Assembly: GCA_029582155.1 (NCBI GenBank)
Contig: CM055907.1
Coordinates: forward strand, 30,342,983-30,406,982
DNA from: Panopea generosa
Lineage: Eukaryota > Mollusca > Bivalvia > Adapedonta > Hiatellidae
Direction: 5' to 3'
DNA length: 64,000 bases
Part shown: positions 11,935-24,199 of the stretch, one piece after another
Numbering within the stretch: the stretch's first letter is position 1
Layout: every line of letters starts with the position of its first letter
Notes under the pieces: model-generated
What the model was told of the DNA's origin: nothing
Database searches by the model: none
What the model saw: the letters and a program-made list of their open reading frames with translations, nothing else
Program-made: the position numbers and the translations under genes

Positions 11935-11990
11935 CTCTGCTCCAGGCCTGATTCAATCAGATTAAGTTATTAACGTGCAGGTCAAATTGG

Positions 11991-12650
11991 TAGCACACTA
12001 GATCATTGAAAAGTTATCACTTTTATTTCAGTAAAACAATGTCAATATTTAAAGGAAGTAAGTTTTAAAACATCCTTATATATTCTAAAACATTATTGTA
12101 TAATTTTAAAACATACAATTAAGTTTAAAATGAATATTTAATATCATTTAGAACATGAATGAATCTGCACAAACGTGACAAAAAGGATATTTTTACCAGT
12201 GTCCTAAAATTGAAACGCAATTCCAATCCTAAATACTACTCTTTCACAGCTTGACAATATTTGCCTCCTCTTCGGTCTCTTTGTGATATGGCTAAAATTC
12301 AACATGACGGTTATAAAGTCAAATTAAAGTCGCGATACACAATTGATGCATCATCAAAAAATTATTACGATTTCAATCGGGAAATTTATTTTAGTCTGAT
12401 ATAGGAGCGATTTCATTAAATATTATGGTTTCTTTCACTATATATCTTCATGAAAATAAGAACACACCTGAGTATTTTTGGAATGGTACATTGAAAAAAG
12501 AGAGTTACATTACTGACTCCAAGATATTGGGGGTTTGGAGAACAATAAACTTTCGTAAACAATTATAATAATTAAGTTCATTCCTAACGATGACTAACTT
12601 AGGTATCTTGAGTAAGAGTTCATTGGCGTTTGGTTAAAATGTTAACTACT
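11991..12650. other. AT-rich spacer between LINE copy 1 and the 85-bp array
   Basis: No open frame of note and no recognisable repeat. It may contain the LINE 5' UTR, which I cannot delimit because copy 2 is 5'-truncated. Confidence 0.4.
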
Positions 12651-12654
12651 GTAA

Positions 12655-15600
12655 GTTATGACGGTATTACATGCACATGTATATAACTCTTGGATCCACG
12701 CAGTAGTTATCCGAATTCCGGTATTACATGTATAAAACACCTTGATCCACGCAGTACTTACCCGAAGTCATCTAGGTGAATACCTAACTACTGTGAGTTA
12801 TGCCGGTATTAGATGTGTTTACCTACTGGATCCACGCAGTAGTTACCAGAAGTCATCTAGGTGAATACCTAACTACTGTGAGTTGTGCCGGTATTGCATG
12901 TATAAACCTCCTGGATCCACACAGTAGTTACCTGTAGACATCTACGTGAATACGTAACTACTGTGAGTAATGCCGGTATACATGTATATAACTCCAGCAT
13001 CCACGCAGTAATTACCAGAAGTCATCTAGGTGAATACCTAACTACTGTGAGTAATGCCGGTTTTGCATATATAAACCTCCTCGATTCATGCAGTAGTTAC
13101 CCGTAGACTTCTAGGTGAATACCTAACTACTGTGAGTAATGCAGAAATTAGATGTATATACCTCCTGGATCCACGCAGAAGATACCCGAAGTCATCTAGG
13201 TGAATACCTAACTACTGTGAGATATGCCGGTATTACATGTATATACCTCCTGGATTCACGCAGTAGTTACCAGAAGACATCTCGGTGAATGAGTAATGCC
13301 GGTATTACATGTATATACCTTCTGGATCCACGCAGTAGTTACCCGAAGTCATCTAGGTGAATACCTAACTGATGTGAATAATTCCGCTATTACATGTATA
13401 TACCTCCTGGATCCACGCTTTAGTTACCCGAAGTCACCTAGGTGAATACCTAACTACTGAGAGTTATGCCGGTTTTACATGTATATAACTCCTGGATCCA
13501 AGCAGTACTTACCAAAAGTCATTTAGGTGAATACCTAACTACTGTGATTTATGCTGGTATAACATGTATATACCTTTTCGATCCACGCAGTAGTTACCCG
13601 AATTCATCTAGGTGAGTACCAAACTACTGTGAGTTATGCTGGTATTACATGTATATAACTCCTGAATCCATGCAGTAGTTACCAGAAGTCATCTAGGTGA
13701 ATACCTAACTACTGTGAGTAATGCCGGTATTACATGTATATACTTCCTGGATCCGCGCTATAGTTACAAGAAGTCATCTAGGTGAATACCTAACTACTGA
13801 GAGTGATGCCGGTATAACATGTATATACCTCCTGGATTCACGCTATAGTTACCAGAAGTTATCTAGGTGTATACCTAACTACTGTGAGATATGCCTGTAT
13901 TACATGAATATACCTCCTGGATTCACGCAGTAGTTACCAGAAGTTATCTAGGTGAATACCTAACTACTGTGAGATATGCCGGTATTACATGGATATACCT
14001 CCTGGATTCACGCAGTAGTTACCCGAAGTCCTCAAGGTGAATACCTAACTACTGTGAGTAATAACGGTATTACAATTATATATCTCCTGGATACACGCAG
14101 TAGTAGCCCGAAGTCATCGAGGTGAATACTTAACTACTGTGAGTAATGCCGGTATTACATGTATATACCTCCTGGATCCTCGCAGTAGTTACCAGAAGTC
14201 TTCTTGGTGATTTTGTAACTACTGTTAGTTATGCTGGTATTACATGTATATACCTCCTGTATCCACGAAGTAGTTACCCGAAGACATCTAGGTGAATACC
14301 TAACTACTGTGAGTAATGCCGGTATTACATGTGTATACCTCTTGAATCCACGTAGTAGTTACCAGAAGTCATCTACGTGAATACCTAACAACCGTGAGTT
14401 ATGCCGGTATTACATGTATATACCTCCTGGATCCTCGCAGTAGTTACCCGAAGTCATCTAGGTGAATACCTAACTACTTTGAATAATGCCTGTATTACAT
14501 GTACGTATATACCTCCTGGATCCACAATGTTGTTACCCAAAGTCATCTAGGTGGATACCTTACTACCTTGAGTAAAGCCGGTATAACATGTGTATATACC
14601 TCCTGGATCCACGCAGTAGTTACCCAATATCATCAAGGTGAATACCTAACTACTGTGAGTAATGCCGGTTTTACATGTATATATCTCCTTGATCAACGCT
14701 TTAGTTACCCAATGTCATCTAGGTAAATACCTAACTACTGTGAGTAATGCCGGTATTACATTTATATATTTCCTGGATCCACGCAGTAGTTACCTGAAGT
14801 CATTTAGGTGAATACCTAACTACTGTGAGTTATGCCGGTAATACATGTATATACCTCATGGATCCACGCAGTAGTTACCTGAAGTCATCTAGGTGAGTAC
14901 CAAACTATTGTGAGTAATGCCTGTATTATATGTATATACCACCTGGATCCATGCAATAGTTACCCGAAGTCATCTAGGTGAATACATAACTACTGTGAGT
15001 AATGCCGGTATAACATGTATATACCTCCTCGATCCACGCAGTAGTTACCGGAAGTCATCGAGGTGAATACCTAACTACTGTGAGTAATGCCGGTATTACA
15101 TCTATATACTTCGTTGATCCACGCAGTAGTTACCAGAAGTCATCTAGGTGCATGCCTAACTACTGTTAGTAATGCCTGTATTATTTGTATATACCTACTG
15201 GATCCACAGAGTAGTTACCCGAAATCATCAAGGTGAATACCATACTACTGTGAGTAATTCCGGTGTAACATGTATATACCTCTTGTATCCACGCAGTTAT
15301 TACCAGAAGTCATCTAGGTGAATACCTTACTACTGTGAGTGATGCCAGTATTACATGTATATACATCCTGGATCCACGCAGTTGTTAACCGAAGTCATCT
15401 AGGTGAATACCTAACTACTGTGAGTAATGCCGGTATTACACGTATATAACTCCTGGATCCTCGCAGTAGTTACCAGAAGTCTTCTTGGCGATTTTGTAAC
15501 TACTGTAAGTTATGCTGGTATTACATGTATATACCTCCTGTATCCACGAAGTAGTTACCCGAAGACATCTAGGTGAATACCTAACTACTGTGAGTAATGC

Positions 15601-17005
15601 CGGTATTACATGTGTATACCTCTTGAATCCACGTAGTAGTTACCAGAAGTCATCTACGTGAATACCTAACAACTGTGAGTTATGCCGGTATTACATGTAT
15701 ATACCTCCTGGATCCACGCAGTAGTTACCCGAAACCATCTAGGTGAATACCTAACTACTGTGAATAATGCCTGTATTACATGTACGTATATACCTCCTGG
15801 ATCCACAATGTTGTTACCCGAAGTCATCTAGGTGGATACCTTACTACTGTGAGTAAAGCCGGTATAACATGTGTATATACCTCCTGGATCCACGCAGTAG
15901 TTACCCGAAGTTATCTAGGTGAATACCTTACTACTTGATGTCATGCCGGTATTACATGTATATACATCCTTGATACACGCAGTAGTTACCCAATGTCATT
16001 TAGGTGAATACCTAACTACTGTGAGTAATGCCTGTCTTACATGTATATACCTCCTGGATCAACGCTTTAGTTACCCAAAGTCATTTAGGTGAATATCTAA
16101 CTACTGTGAGTTATGCTGGTATAACATGTATATACCTCTTGGATCAACGCAGTAGTTACCAGAAGTCATCTAGATGAATACCTTACTACTGTGAGTAATG
16201 CCGGTATTACATTAATATATTTCCTGGATCCACGCAGTAATTACCTAAAGTCATTAAGGTGAATACCTAACTACTGTGAGTAATGCCGGTATTACATGTA
16301 TATACCTCCTGGATCCGTGCTGTAGTTACACGAATTCATCTAGGTGAATACCTAACTACTGTGAGTAATGCCTGTCTTACATGTATATACCTCCTTGATC
16401 AACGCTTTAGTTACCCAAAGTCATTTTGGTGAATACCGAACTACTGAGAGTTATGCTGGTATAACATGTATATACCTCTTGGATCCACGCAGTAGTTACC
16501 AGAAGTTATCTAGGTGAATACCTAACTACTGTGAGTAATGCCGGTATTACATGTATATACCTCCTGGATCCACGCAGTAGTTACCTTAAGTCATTTAGGT
16601 GAATACCTAACTACTGTGAGTAATGCCGGTATTACATGTATATACATCCTGGATCCACGCAGTAATTACCAGAAGTCATCTAGGTGAATACTTAACTACT
16701 GTGAGTAATGCCGGTATTACATGAATATACCTACTGGATCCACGCAGTAGTTACCAGAAGTTATCTAGGAGAATACCTAACTACTGTGAGTAATGCCGGT
16801 ATTACATTTATATACTTTCTGGATTCACGCAGTAGTTACCCGAAGTCATCTAGGTGAATACCTAACTGCTGTGAGTAATGCCTGTATTACATTTATATAC
16901 CTCCTGAATCCATGCAGTAGTTACCCGAAGTCACCAAGGTGAATACCTAACTACTGTGAGTAATGACGGTATTACAATTATATACCTCCTGGATCCACGC
17001 AGTTC
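12655..17005. repeat. Satellite array, 85-bp monomer, about 51 copies
   Basis: The landmark TACCTAACTACTGTGAG recurs every 84-86 bases (for example 12781, 12866, 12951 and 13035) to about 17000. Each monomer also contains GCCGGTATTACATGTATATA, CTCCTGGATCCACGCAGTAG and GAAGTCATCTAGGTGAA. Copies differ by point changes and small indels. Blocks at about 14160-14480 and 15420-15740 share private variants, including a CTTCTTGGTGATTTTGTAAC-like unit, so multi-monomer segments were duplicated. The BamHI-like GGATCC is kept in most copies. The short frames inside are not genes. Confidence 0.95.
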
Positions 17006-20000
17006 TCAGTTTTAGATTCTCAGTTTAAATTGACGTAATGTAAAAAATAAAGCTCTGTTGTTTATCACTCCCAAAACCAATTCTCACGAATTGGAAGAGT
17101 GACTCGTGAAGCCATATGTTGCACACGGCAAATTCTAAATATTGTCACTTAGCTCTAATTGTAAATTTTGTATATTGAAATGTTATAAATACACAACTAA
17201 AATATCCAAGTAGTCTAGTAGGCAAGTAAGCTAGTAGACAAGTAGGCTAGTAGACAAGTAGGCTAGGAGATATATTGTGCTTCTATTCTCGAAAGGAGAA
17301 TAACTCTTATAAGCGGTTGTACGGTAACTAGCTCAACTGTATGGTAAAATTAGTATCACTTTTTATCGATATTATTGAAACATATTCAATTAAATATCAC
17401 TCCTGTAGAATTGTTTGGTCACATTTTCATAACGTTTTTAAAAATGTTAATAACTTCTTCAATATAACGTTTCCGACAGTAATAATTGAAGATTAGTATA
17501 TTCATGTTTTAAGTTATAATTGCTGTAATCTAAGCATTTATCCTAAGCTAACAGTAGTGCTTTGTTAAGTTTTATACAAATTTCAGTATAATATTGAATT
17601 TCTATAAATTTCCCCTATATAAAAAAAAACTATATATACATGTATATACTAGTAGATGTTCAATGGTTGCGGTTTGTAGATAAACATACAAACTGTCAGT
17701 TGGTCGGAGCGCTAATCATTTGCAATGCAGTCGCGTTTTCGACTCTTCAGACATAACTTTTTAATCTGTACTACTGAAAAGTAAAGGCTAAAACAGATAC
17801 GGTCTATTGCAAGTGATGTTACAATCGAGAGTAAAATGACGACCGAACTGTCACAGCAAATATGCTGTTTCTGACATCCGCATACTGTCCCAGCTAATGG
17901 AACTGCAGTCAGCAGTCTCTCTTAGCTAATTTATACATGCTGTCTCGGTAAGCGTGTGAGATCAATGTGACGTTTGCAGAAGTAGGACGTGGACCAAGAT
18001 TAACATTATATTTGCTAATATCAATGGCTGAGATAAAACAATGTCGCAGCGCACATTAGAGTAGTTCCCTTCATTATAGTTTTATGTTCGTACCAAATGG
18101 TTGTTTTCGTTTGTCATTATGTTAGACTACACTTCTTAGTCTAACTAACTTCTACATAACATTATGCTATATAGAATCGTTTTACCAAACTATGTGGACT
18201 ATTCGTGATAAACGTCTGTTTTTACAGATTCCTTCAATCTTCCAAAAGAAACGCAACAGATTTCATTGCATTGTACCTATATTTCTATTGAACCAAAACA
18301 TACTGTAAGCAAAGACCCGGTTTTCGGGACTTCCGATAATTTTTCGAAATACTATTTTTATATATTTAGTGCAACTATCCCTTATCATTGATACGCATTC
18401 ACATATCATTCAGTTACGGGAGTTTGTTTTTCAGTTTAAATGTCATCACCCTCTCTCATCCGAGAATATTTGATAGTTGATAAACAATATTTAAAATGTT
18501 TCTGTACATCAGGTTCTATCGTGACTATGTTTTACTTCAAGATGTCTTTGATTATACATTCTGGTTAATAAAAAATATGAATATACCGGATCTATACAAA
18601 TAAAATATGAGATATGTTTTCGAAGAATAAAAAAAACTGTTTAGATGAATAATAAAAACATCATCAATTATACTATCCACTTGTGATGTGTAGATATGTT
18701 TATATAACTTCTGGGTGTTGCTGCGATAAAAAGATCCGACAACTTTATCTCAGTATGGTTTACAGCTCTAACGTCGTATTTGAAGTTTCAAACAAGTAAA
18801 ACTCCATGTTGTGGTATACATTTTAGACAAATCGATAATGATATGGGCGAACACGCTGTAGTGTTGTAATTACTGGCAATGGTTGACACATCAAGCAACG
18901 CCCAATGATGCATTGATGTATTGCAATTAAGTTGCATCTAATTATCATAAATCATTACCTCTTGAATAAGTTTTCATATTCTAATTTACAAATGTATTAT
19001 ATTTGTGTTATCAATGATTACGTAAATGTTTTTGTGTCATGTCTTTTATTTTGACATTGTGATCGTTTGCCGTTTTCATCTATGTATAAAAGTAGTCTAC
19101 CGAAATATGTGAATATATTCTTGACAAAAAAAACAACATAATACGTTTATAGCAGAATTTTATCAAAATAATGACATTCACATTTGTTTCCTTCGGACTT
19201 TATTTGATTTGCGCGTGATTCGACATTCTTTACACATGCATAAAAAACATAAAAATCATAATTTAATCCTATAATGAATATTTTGAAAAGGCATAATACG
19301 TTTTTATTATTATTCACTGAACACTATTACTGACATATGCGTATTGATAACAATGTAAATATGAAATTAGAAAAAATATGTGTGCAGGTCACCCTTATTA
19401 TCATTATTTTTTTTCATTTTTGAAAGGAGATAACATTTGTTCAGTAAAGTAGTGGTTGTATTTACTTGTATATGACCAAAATGTAACATGTTTTTCACCA
19501 GTTTTATCAGTCTGAAAATAAAATCCATGAAAAAGCGGTTTCTTCAAAAACTAGTCTTTTTATAAAAAAAATATGTTGATACCTTCTTAAATAAGAAGTT
19601 TGAGAGACATTTAGTAACACTTGAAGACTGATACCTTCATATAAGTGTAATAAGTGATTTGCAGATGACAATCGATTTCAACATAACTGCCCATTTATGT
19701 ATAGTACTACCCAACAATTTTTTTTTTTTCAGTGAAAATCATCATAAGCAAAAAAAAAGGAAATTTAAATGTTAATAAGTCGTGCTGTTAATAAACATTA
19801 ATGTTATATGACATTTATGTTACCCGTATTAGTAGTGCTGTTATGGCATGTACGTATACGACACTTTGTTTGGTAAAGTAACTTGAGTTTGGCTTTGGCT
19901 AATACAATTAATCATAAGAATGAGTCAATCATTATAAAATCTTTAAATCTTTACAATATGTTAGGTAGTCCATAACAAATATTAACCACAATGTGTATAC

Positions 20001-21437
20001 AATAAAGTAATCCAATTGTTTAAAAAGCATTCATAATAATGTTTTCAGTTTTCACTTTTAGAAAATAGTTTCGTCGGCTAAAAGTATGTTTTAATTTAAA
20101 TCTTTCGCTAGCAGTATTATTCGGTTTTAACGTTGTAAATGTTTGAAACATGTACGATTTATATTATTTCGTTCATTATAGATCAGAAAATGTATTTCAG
20201 TTTCAACACATTAAGTCTCACATTGACTGCAAGAGTCTTCCTGTCTTGGAATTCTCTTGTACCTTCCTCATTTTATTTTAATTGACAATAAAAAAAAATA
20301 TATCTTAATTTGTACTATACGTAAATAGTTTCTTCCTTTGCCATTTTTAATCTAAACCATATGCGTATTTATTTTTAAAATTGAACAAAATCAAAAGCCG
20401 GATAGGTCTAAACATTTTATATCGTGCATGTATTCCTTTTTACTTGATACCGGGAAACAAAAATCGATATTTAATTAATGAGTCTGCATTGTTCACATCT
20501 TCATCAGATATATGAAAACTTTTTAATGTTTTATTATTGATTTGCTGTAATATTGACCTAACCAATCCTTTATTTCACTGACCGATACTACTTTTTAAAT
20601 ACTATGTCTGCACTGTTTCATTTTTAGAGCAAACTATTAAGTTGTCTTTTAAGGTAAAGACCTAAACTGATACACCCCTGAATCCCACTGCATTCCCATG
20701 ATTTTTCAACAATTACCTGTCTTAAATAAAAAATAACAATGAGTAAAATAGTATCCATCCAATAACCAACATTTACCCAATAGCGCGATAAAAGATAGTT
20801 CCATGTTGCTATATGCTTGCATTTATTTTCATGATTTAACTTGGTAACTAAAATAATTTTCATGTTTATAGCTATTGACTAAACACGTCAAGAGAAGTTG
20901 GTTAGTGAAGTCTTCTATCAGCTGCAAACCCATTTTTAAAAGCACTGAACGTGTTTAAACGATGATTTTTTTGTCAAACTAAACCTCAATTTATTTCGTT
21001 TATTTTAAATTGTAAGATATCGCCTTTGTTTAAAAGGGACCCACAATGGAGTATCACTCGTTCTCTCAGGCAAGTAATCCCTTACTCTGTTTCGTTTCCA
21101 GGCTAGAAACAAATTAAATGATCGCAATAAATGTCAATAGTAACATGTTACAAAGATGGGTTTAGGTATAAAATGATGATTATTTAGCGTTAAACACTGC
21201 TTTAGAGATGCAGTTCATGAATAATACAGGATGCGTTTAAAATCATGATTGTCTAAATAGGAAACATAGTTCCATTGCTTCAATGTTTTTTCAATAGAAA
21301 GGGTTTTAAAACCGTGATAATTTGATACAGATAACAGCTTCCTTAACACTACACACTGCGATGTATTGAAAGGGACCAACACTGATACTTAAACTGATAT
21401 TTAACTCATGTCCGTTAATCAAATGTATAAGATATAC

Positions 21438-21440
<3 letters not shown>
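17006..21440. other. Unrecognised AT-rich DNA
   Basis: About 4.4 kb without a convincing gene, RNA gene or transposon end. The longest open frame (20624-20863, minus) has no recognisable features. A short 17-bp tandem repeat sits near the left edge. It could be intronic or intergenic. Confidence 0.5.
17208..17271. repeat. Short tandem repeat, 17-bp unit
   Basis: The unit AAGTAGGCTAGTAGAC repeats about 3.5 times with small changes, 200 bases beyond the 85-bp array. It does not resemble the array monomer. Confidence 0.8.

Positions 21441-21442
<2 letters not shown>

Positions 21443-21484
<42 letters not shown>
21443..21484. repeat. (TG)n microsatellite
   Basis: About 21 uninterrupted TG dinucleotides, directly beside a copy of the interspersed repeat also found at 39 kb. 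Confidence 0.95.
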
Positions 21485-21487
<3 letters not shown>

Positions 21488-21496
21488 TAAAATTAC

Positions 21497-21765
21497 TATG
21501 GTTTCACTGTATCTTCGTGATCCAACGGGTTTCTATGTCTGATCTTTATATAGCATGTGAGTAGTTATGTATATTTAAATGGATCCTACTCATCAGTTCA
21601 TGCATGTAAATTGTCCCTCAAGTCGAGATGTGTTGCACGTGTATGATGCCTTGGTCTTGTGTCTTTGGTTTGCATCTAACTAGGCGCGATCATTGTGGTC
21701 TGGTCTTTAGAATTATGTCTGGTTGTTCAAAAGTAATACTCTCCATATATGTATGAATATAAATA
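21497..21765 (+). repeat. Interspersed repeat, copy A (unknown family)
   Basis: This aligns with 39150-39450: both share TTCACTGTATC, TGATCCAACGGGTTT, TAGCATGTGAGTAGTTATG, GGATCCTACTCAT, GATGTGTTGCA and GGTTTGCAT followed by TAGGCGC and TCTGGTCT. The two copies are clearly diverged. No coding capacity or terminal inverted repeat was seen. It could be a SINE, a MITE or an LTR fragment. Confidence 0.7.
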
Positions 21766-22686
21766 TAACATATTAAATATCAACATATATAACATGGGGT
21801 TATATATTATCATATATATATAAATAAGCTTCACAGCATGTACTATTGGAGATCAGCTATAGAGGAGCTGACTGCCTTGCGTTGTATTTTTTCAATCTGA
21901 TACAAAGTGCTTAGTATTTTTGTATGCTACTAAGTGATTAGTATCAAACGCAAGATAATTTCATAAACTTTAATTTATGATGATTTGAAAACATAATAAC
22001 ACATGGACATTGTCAGCGTTTATGACTAGCGTAAAGTCTGATTAGTAATTCATTCGGTGCAGTCAGATTTTTATCCCAATTGTCAACCGAAAGTCAATGT
22101 TTTCCTGAATACCACTTGTGAGTGCGTTGGAATTTTTACCAGTATCGTATTGCAGCGGTCAATCTTCCGTAGGCTGTTCGAGTATTGACCGCAGTTTACT
22201 GTTAACGTTTCGCATTTAAATTACGAGTTTTAAAAATATAGCATCATCACGAGACAACAAGCGGTCACTTTGTTACACGTAGCATGTCGTTAATTTTACA
22301 GCAATTTTTGACCGGGGCTCATTTTCAAACGTCAAATAATGAACGGGATCATTTCCTGACGGGAAATAATAGCTGGTGGTAAATTTCTGTGGGGGAGGGG
22401 TAACAAATTTCCGTTATGCCGACGCCACACACACTCGATGCACAGCCTCTAATGCCAAAGTGAATATTTACCCCACCCTTGTGCAATTAGCATTTATTAC
22501 AGATAAAATATATATCTCAGAAAAAAGAATCGCCAAAACGTTCATCAGAAATGAAAACTCCTCTCATGAACAGATGCCACAAACGGCTTATAACAACATC
22601 ATTGAGTAGTAGGCGGCAAAATCAAATTTGCATAACAAGTGATGTTTGTGGCAGTTAACATACAGAACAGTAATTGAAAATTTGTT
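21766..22686. other. Unrecognised DNA with one 9-bp inverted repeat
   Basis: No credible gene; the open frame at 22376-22609 starts at GTG and has no domain. At 22155-22163 GCGGTCAAT pairs with ATTGACCGC at 22184-22192 across a 20-base loop. Confidence 0.5.
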
Positions 22687-23018
22687 CTGAGGTCTTGTAA
22701 GTGCTATTATGTGCCGAATACGGTGAAGATATACTGACTAGACCTGAGGTCTTGTAAGTGCTATTATGTGCCGAATACGGTGAAGATATACTGACTAGAC
22801 CTTAGGTCTTGTAAGTGCTATTATGTGCCGAATACGGTGAAGATATACTGACTAGACCTGAGGTCTTGTAAGTGCTATTATGTGCCGAATACGGTGAAGA
22901 TATACTGACTAGACCTGAGGTCTTGTAAGTGCTATTATGTGCCGAATACGGTGAAGATATACTGACTAGACCTGAGGTCTTGTAAGTGCTATTATGTGCC
23001 GAATACGGTGAATATATA
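22687..23018. repeat. Six near-identical 57-bp tandem repeats
   Basis: The unit starts CTGAGGTCTTGTAAGTGC and ends ATATACTGACTAGAC. Starts are at 22687, 22744, 22801, 22858, 22915 and 22972, exactly 57 bases apart. I see only two substitutions: CTTAGG in the third copy and GAATAT near the end of the sixth. This homogeneity contrasts with the diverged neighbouring arrays and implies recent expansion or assembly-level duplication. Confidence 0.96.
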
Positions 23019-24199
23019 CCTGAGCATTCTTTAAATCTAACATTTCAAATGGTACAGGTGCACTTCAAACACTAGTTGTCAAGTTTTATATGATGCAAAT
23101 ACGAAGTTAAAATGCATGTTATCCCTGGCCAGTATTATGCTGACCCTTAATTTAGTTTCTGTTTTGGAAAGGGGGTTACCTATTAAATGATAAATGGTTA
23201 GATATGAAAGTATTCTATTTGTAAATATAAACATTGGTTATCCGAATGAACGAAACGCTTGACCGTTTATCCCATAAATACTAACAAATAACACTGATAG
23301 TCTAGCGGTAAACTGTTTCATACATATTTTCAAGTATTTAAACGTTCATTTCATATTCATTTTTTTTTTGTTGGTCTTTCAATATTGAAATGAAACTTTA
23401 AACTTTTCAGTATTTGAGGCTGAGAAGGTAGTTTTGTATCGAATACCGAACGAGGAAATACGCAATATTGAATAACTTGAATTTGTCGCGTTTTCAATCA
23501 TCTGAAATTTGGATTACAGTTGTTGTATAGCTATTCTATTGTAAAATATCAGCATCACACGCTTTATTGAAGCAAAGTAAAAAATATTGCGACAACAATA
23601 TTTTTTTATTTGACAACTATATATAGCTAGTGGCGTCGCGATATGTTTTGAAGTATGAGTAAATAATACACAAAAATTTCAAAATAATGTTCTTCAGATT
23701 ACCAATAAAATAATGATGAATTCTAAATATAATTAACACTTTCTGTCACTAAATGACCACAGTGCAAAGAAATCTAATTCCATGAAAGCATTAACCAAAA
23801 CTCAAGTTTCAATTAATATTTCCATGAATACCACAAATACCAATATTTGCTAGGAACTCACGGCATGAATATTAATTTATATTAACACAACCTGCTAAAA
23901 CAAATATCGAAAAAGTTTAAACGTAAATTGAAAAATTGTGAAGTTGCCGGCAAATGCGAATGCACACATTTACATAAATATAACTTTTATTTAATTAGCT
24001 TAATTTACTGTTAAAATAAGTATTCATGTGGAAATAACATATTGTGTTTTTTTTTCAATTAAAAGCAATGTAACTGTTCAAGAAATTGCGAACGATTTTG
24101 ATGGTCTTTAAATGATAAAAGTTAGCGTGCGAAACAATACAAGTAATCAGCAACTCCATTTAATACTTTTAAAATAAACTTCAGAACTGAAACGTCATA
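23019..24199. other. AT-rich DNA, nothing recognised
   Basis: No open frame of note, no tandem repeat and no transposon end were seen between the 57-bp repeats and the next satellite. Confidence 0.5.

Larger units (their letters stand above)
7677..11990 (-). mobile_element. LINE copy 1, APE-type non-LTR retrotransposon (CR1/L2/Jockey-like), decayed
   Basis: On the minus strand, remnants occur in the order ORF1, endonuclease, reverse transcriptase and C-terminal Cys/His region, with a 3' end at ATAAAGATTAA near 7677. The second copy at 49.6-55.2 kb aligns over most of its length and ends at the same point, which sets the 3' boundary. The order and the GDFN-containing endonuclease place it among APE-type LINEs; CR1/L2/Jockey is the best guess. 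Frames are broken in several places and the element cannot be autonomous. The 5' limit is uncertain. The 85-bp array begins about 650 bases further on. Confidence 0.85.

Noticed and set aside
12655..17005. Array considered as CRISPR
   Set aside because: The whole 85-bp unit is repeated, with no unique spacers, and the setting is an animal genome. The same applies to the other arrays.
22687..23018. 57-bp repeats as a coding repeat (19 codons on the minus strand)
   Set aside because: The third copy carries a TAA in the only open frame, and there is no ATG.
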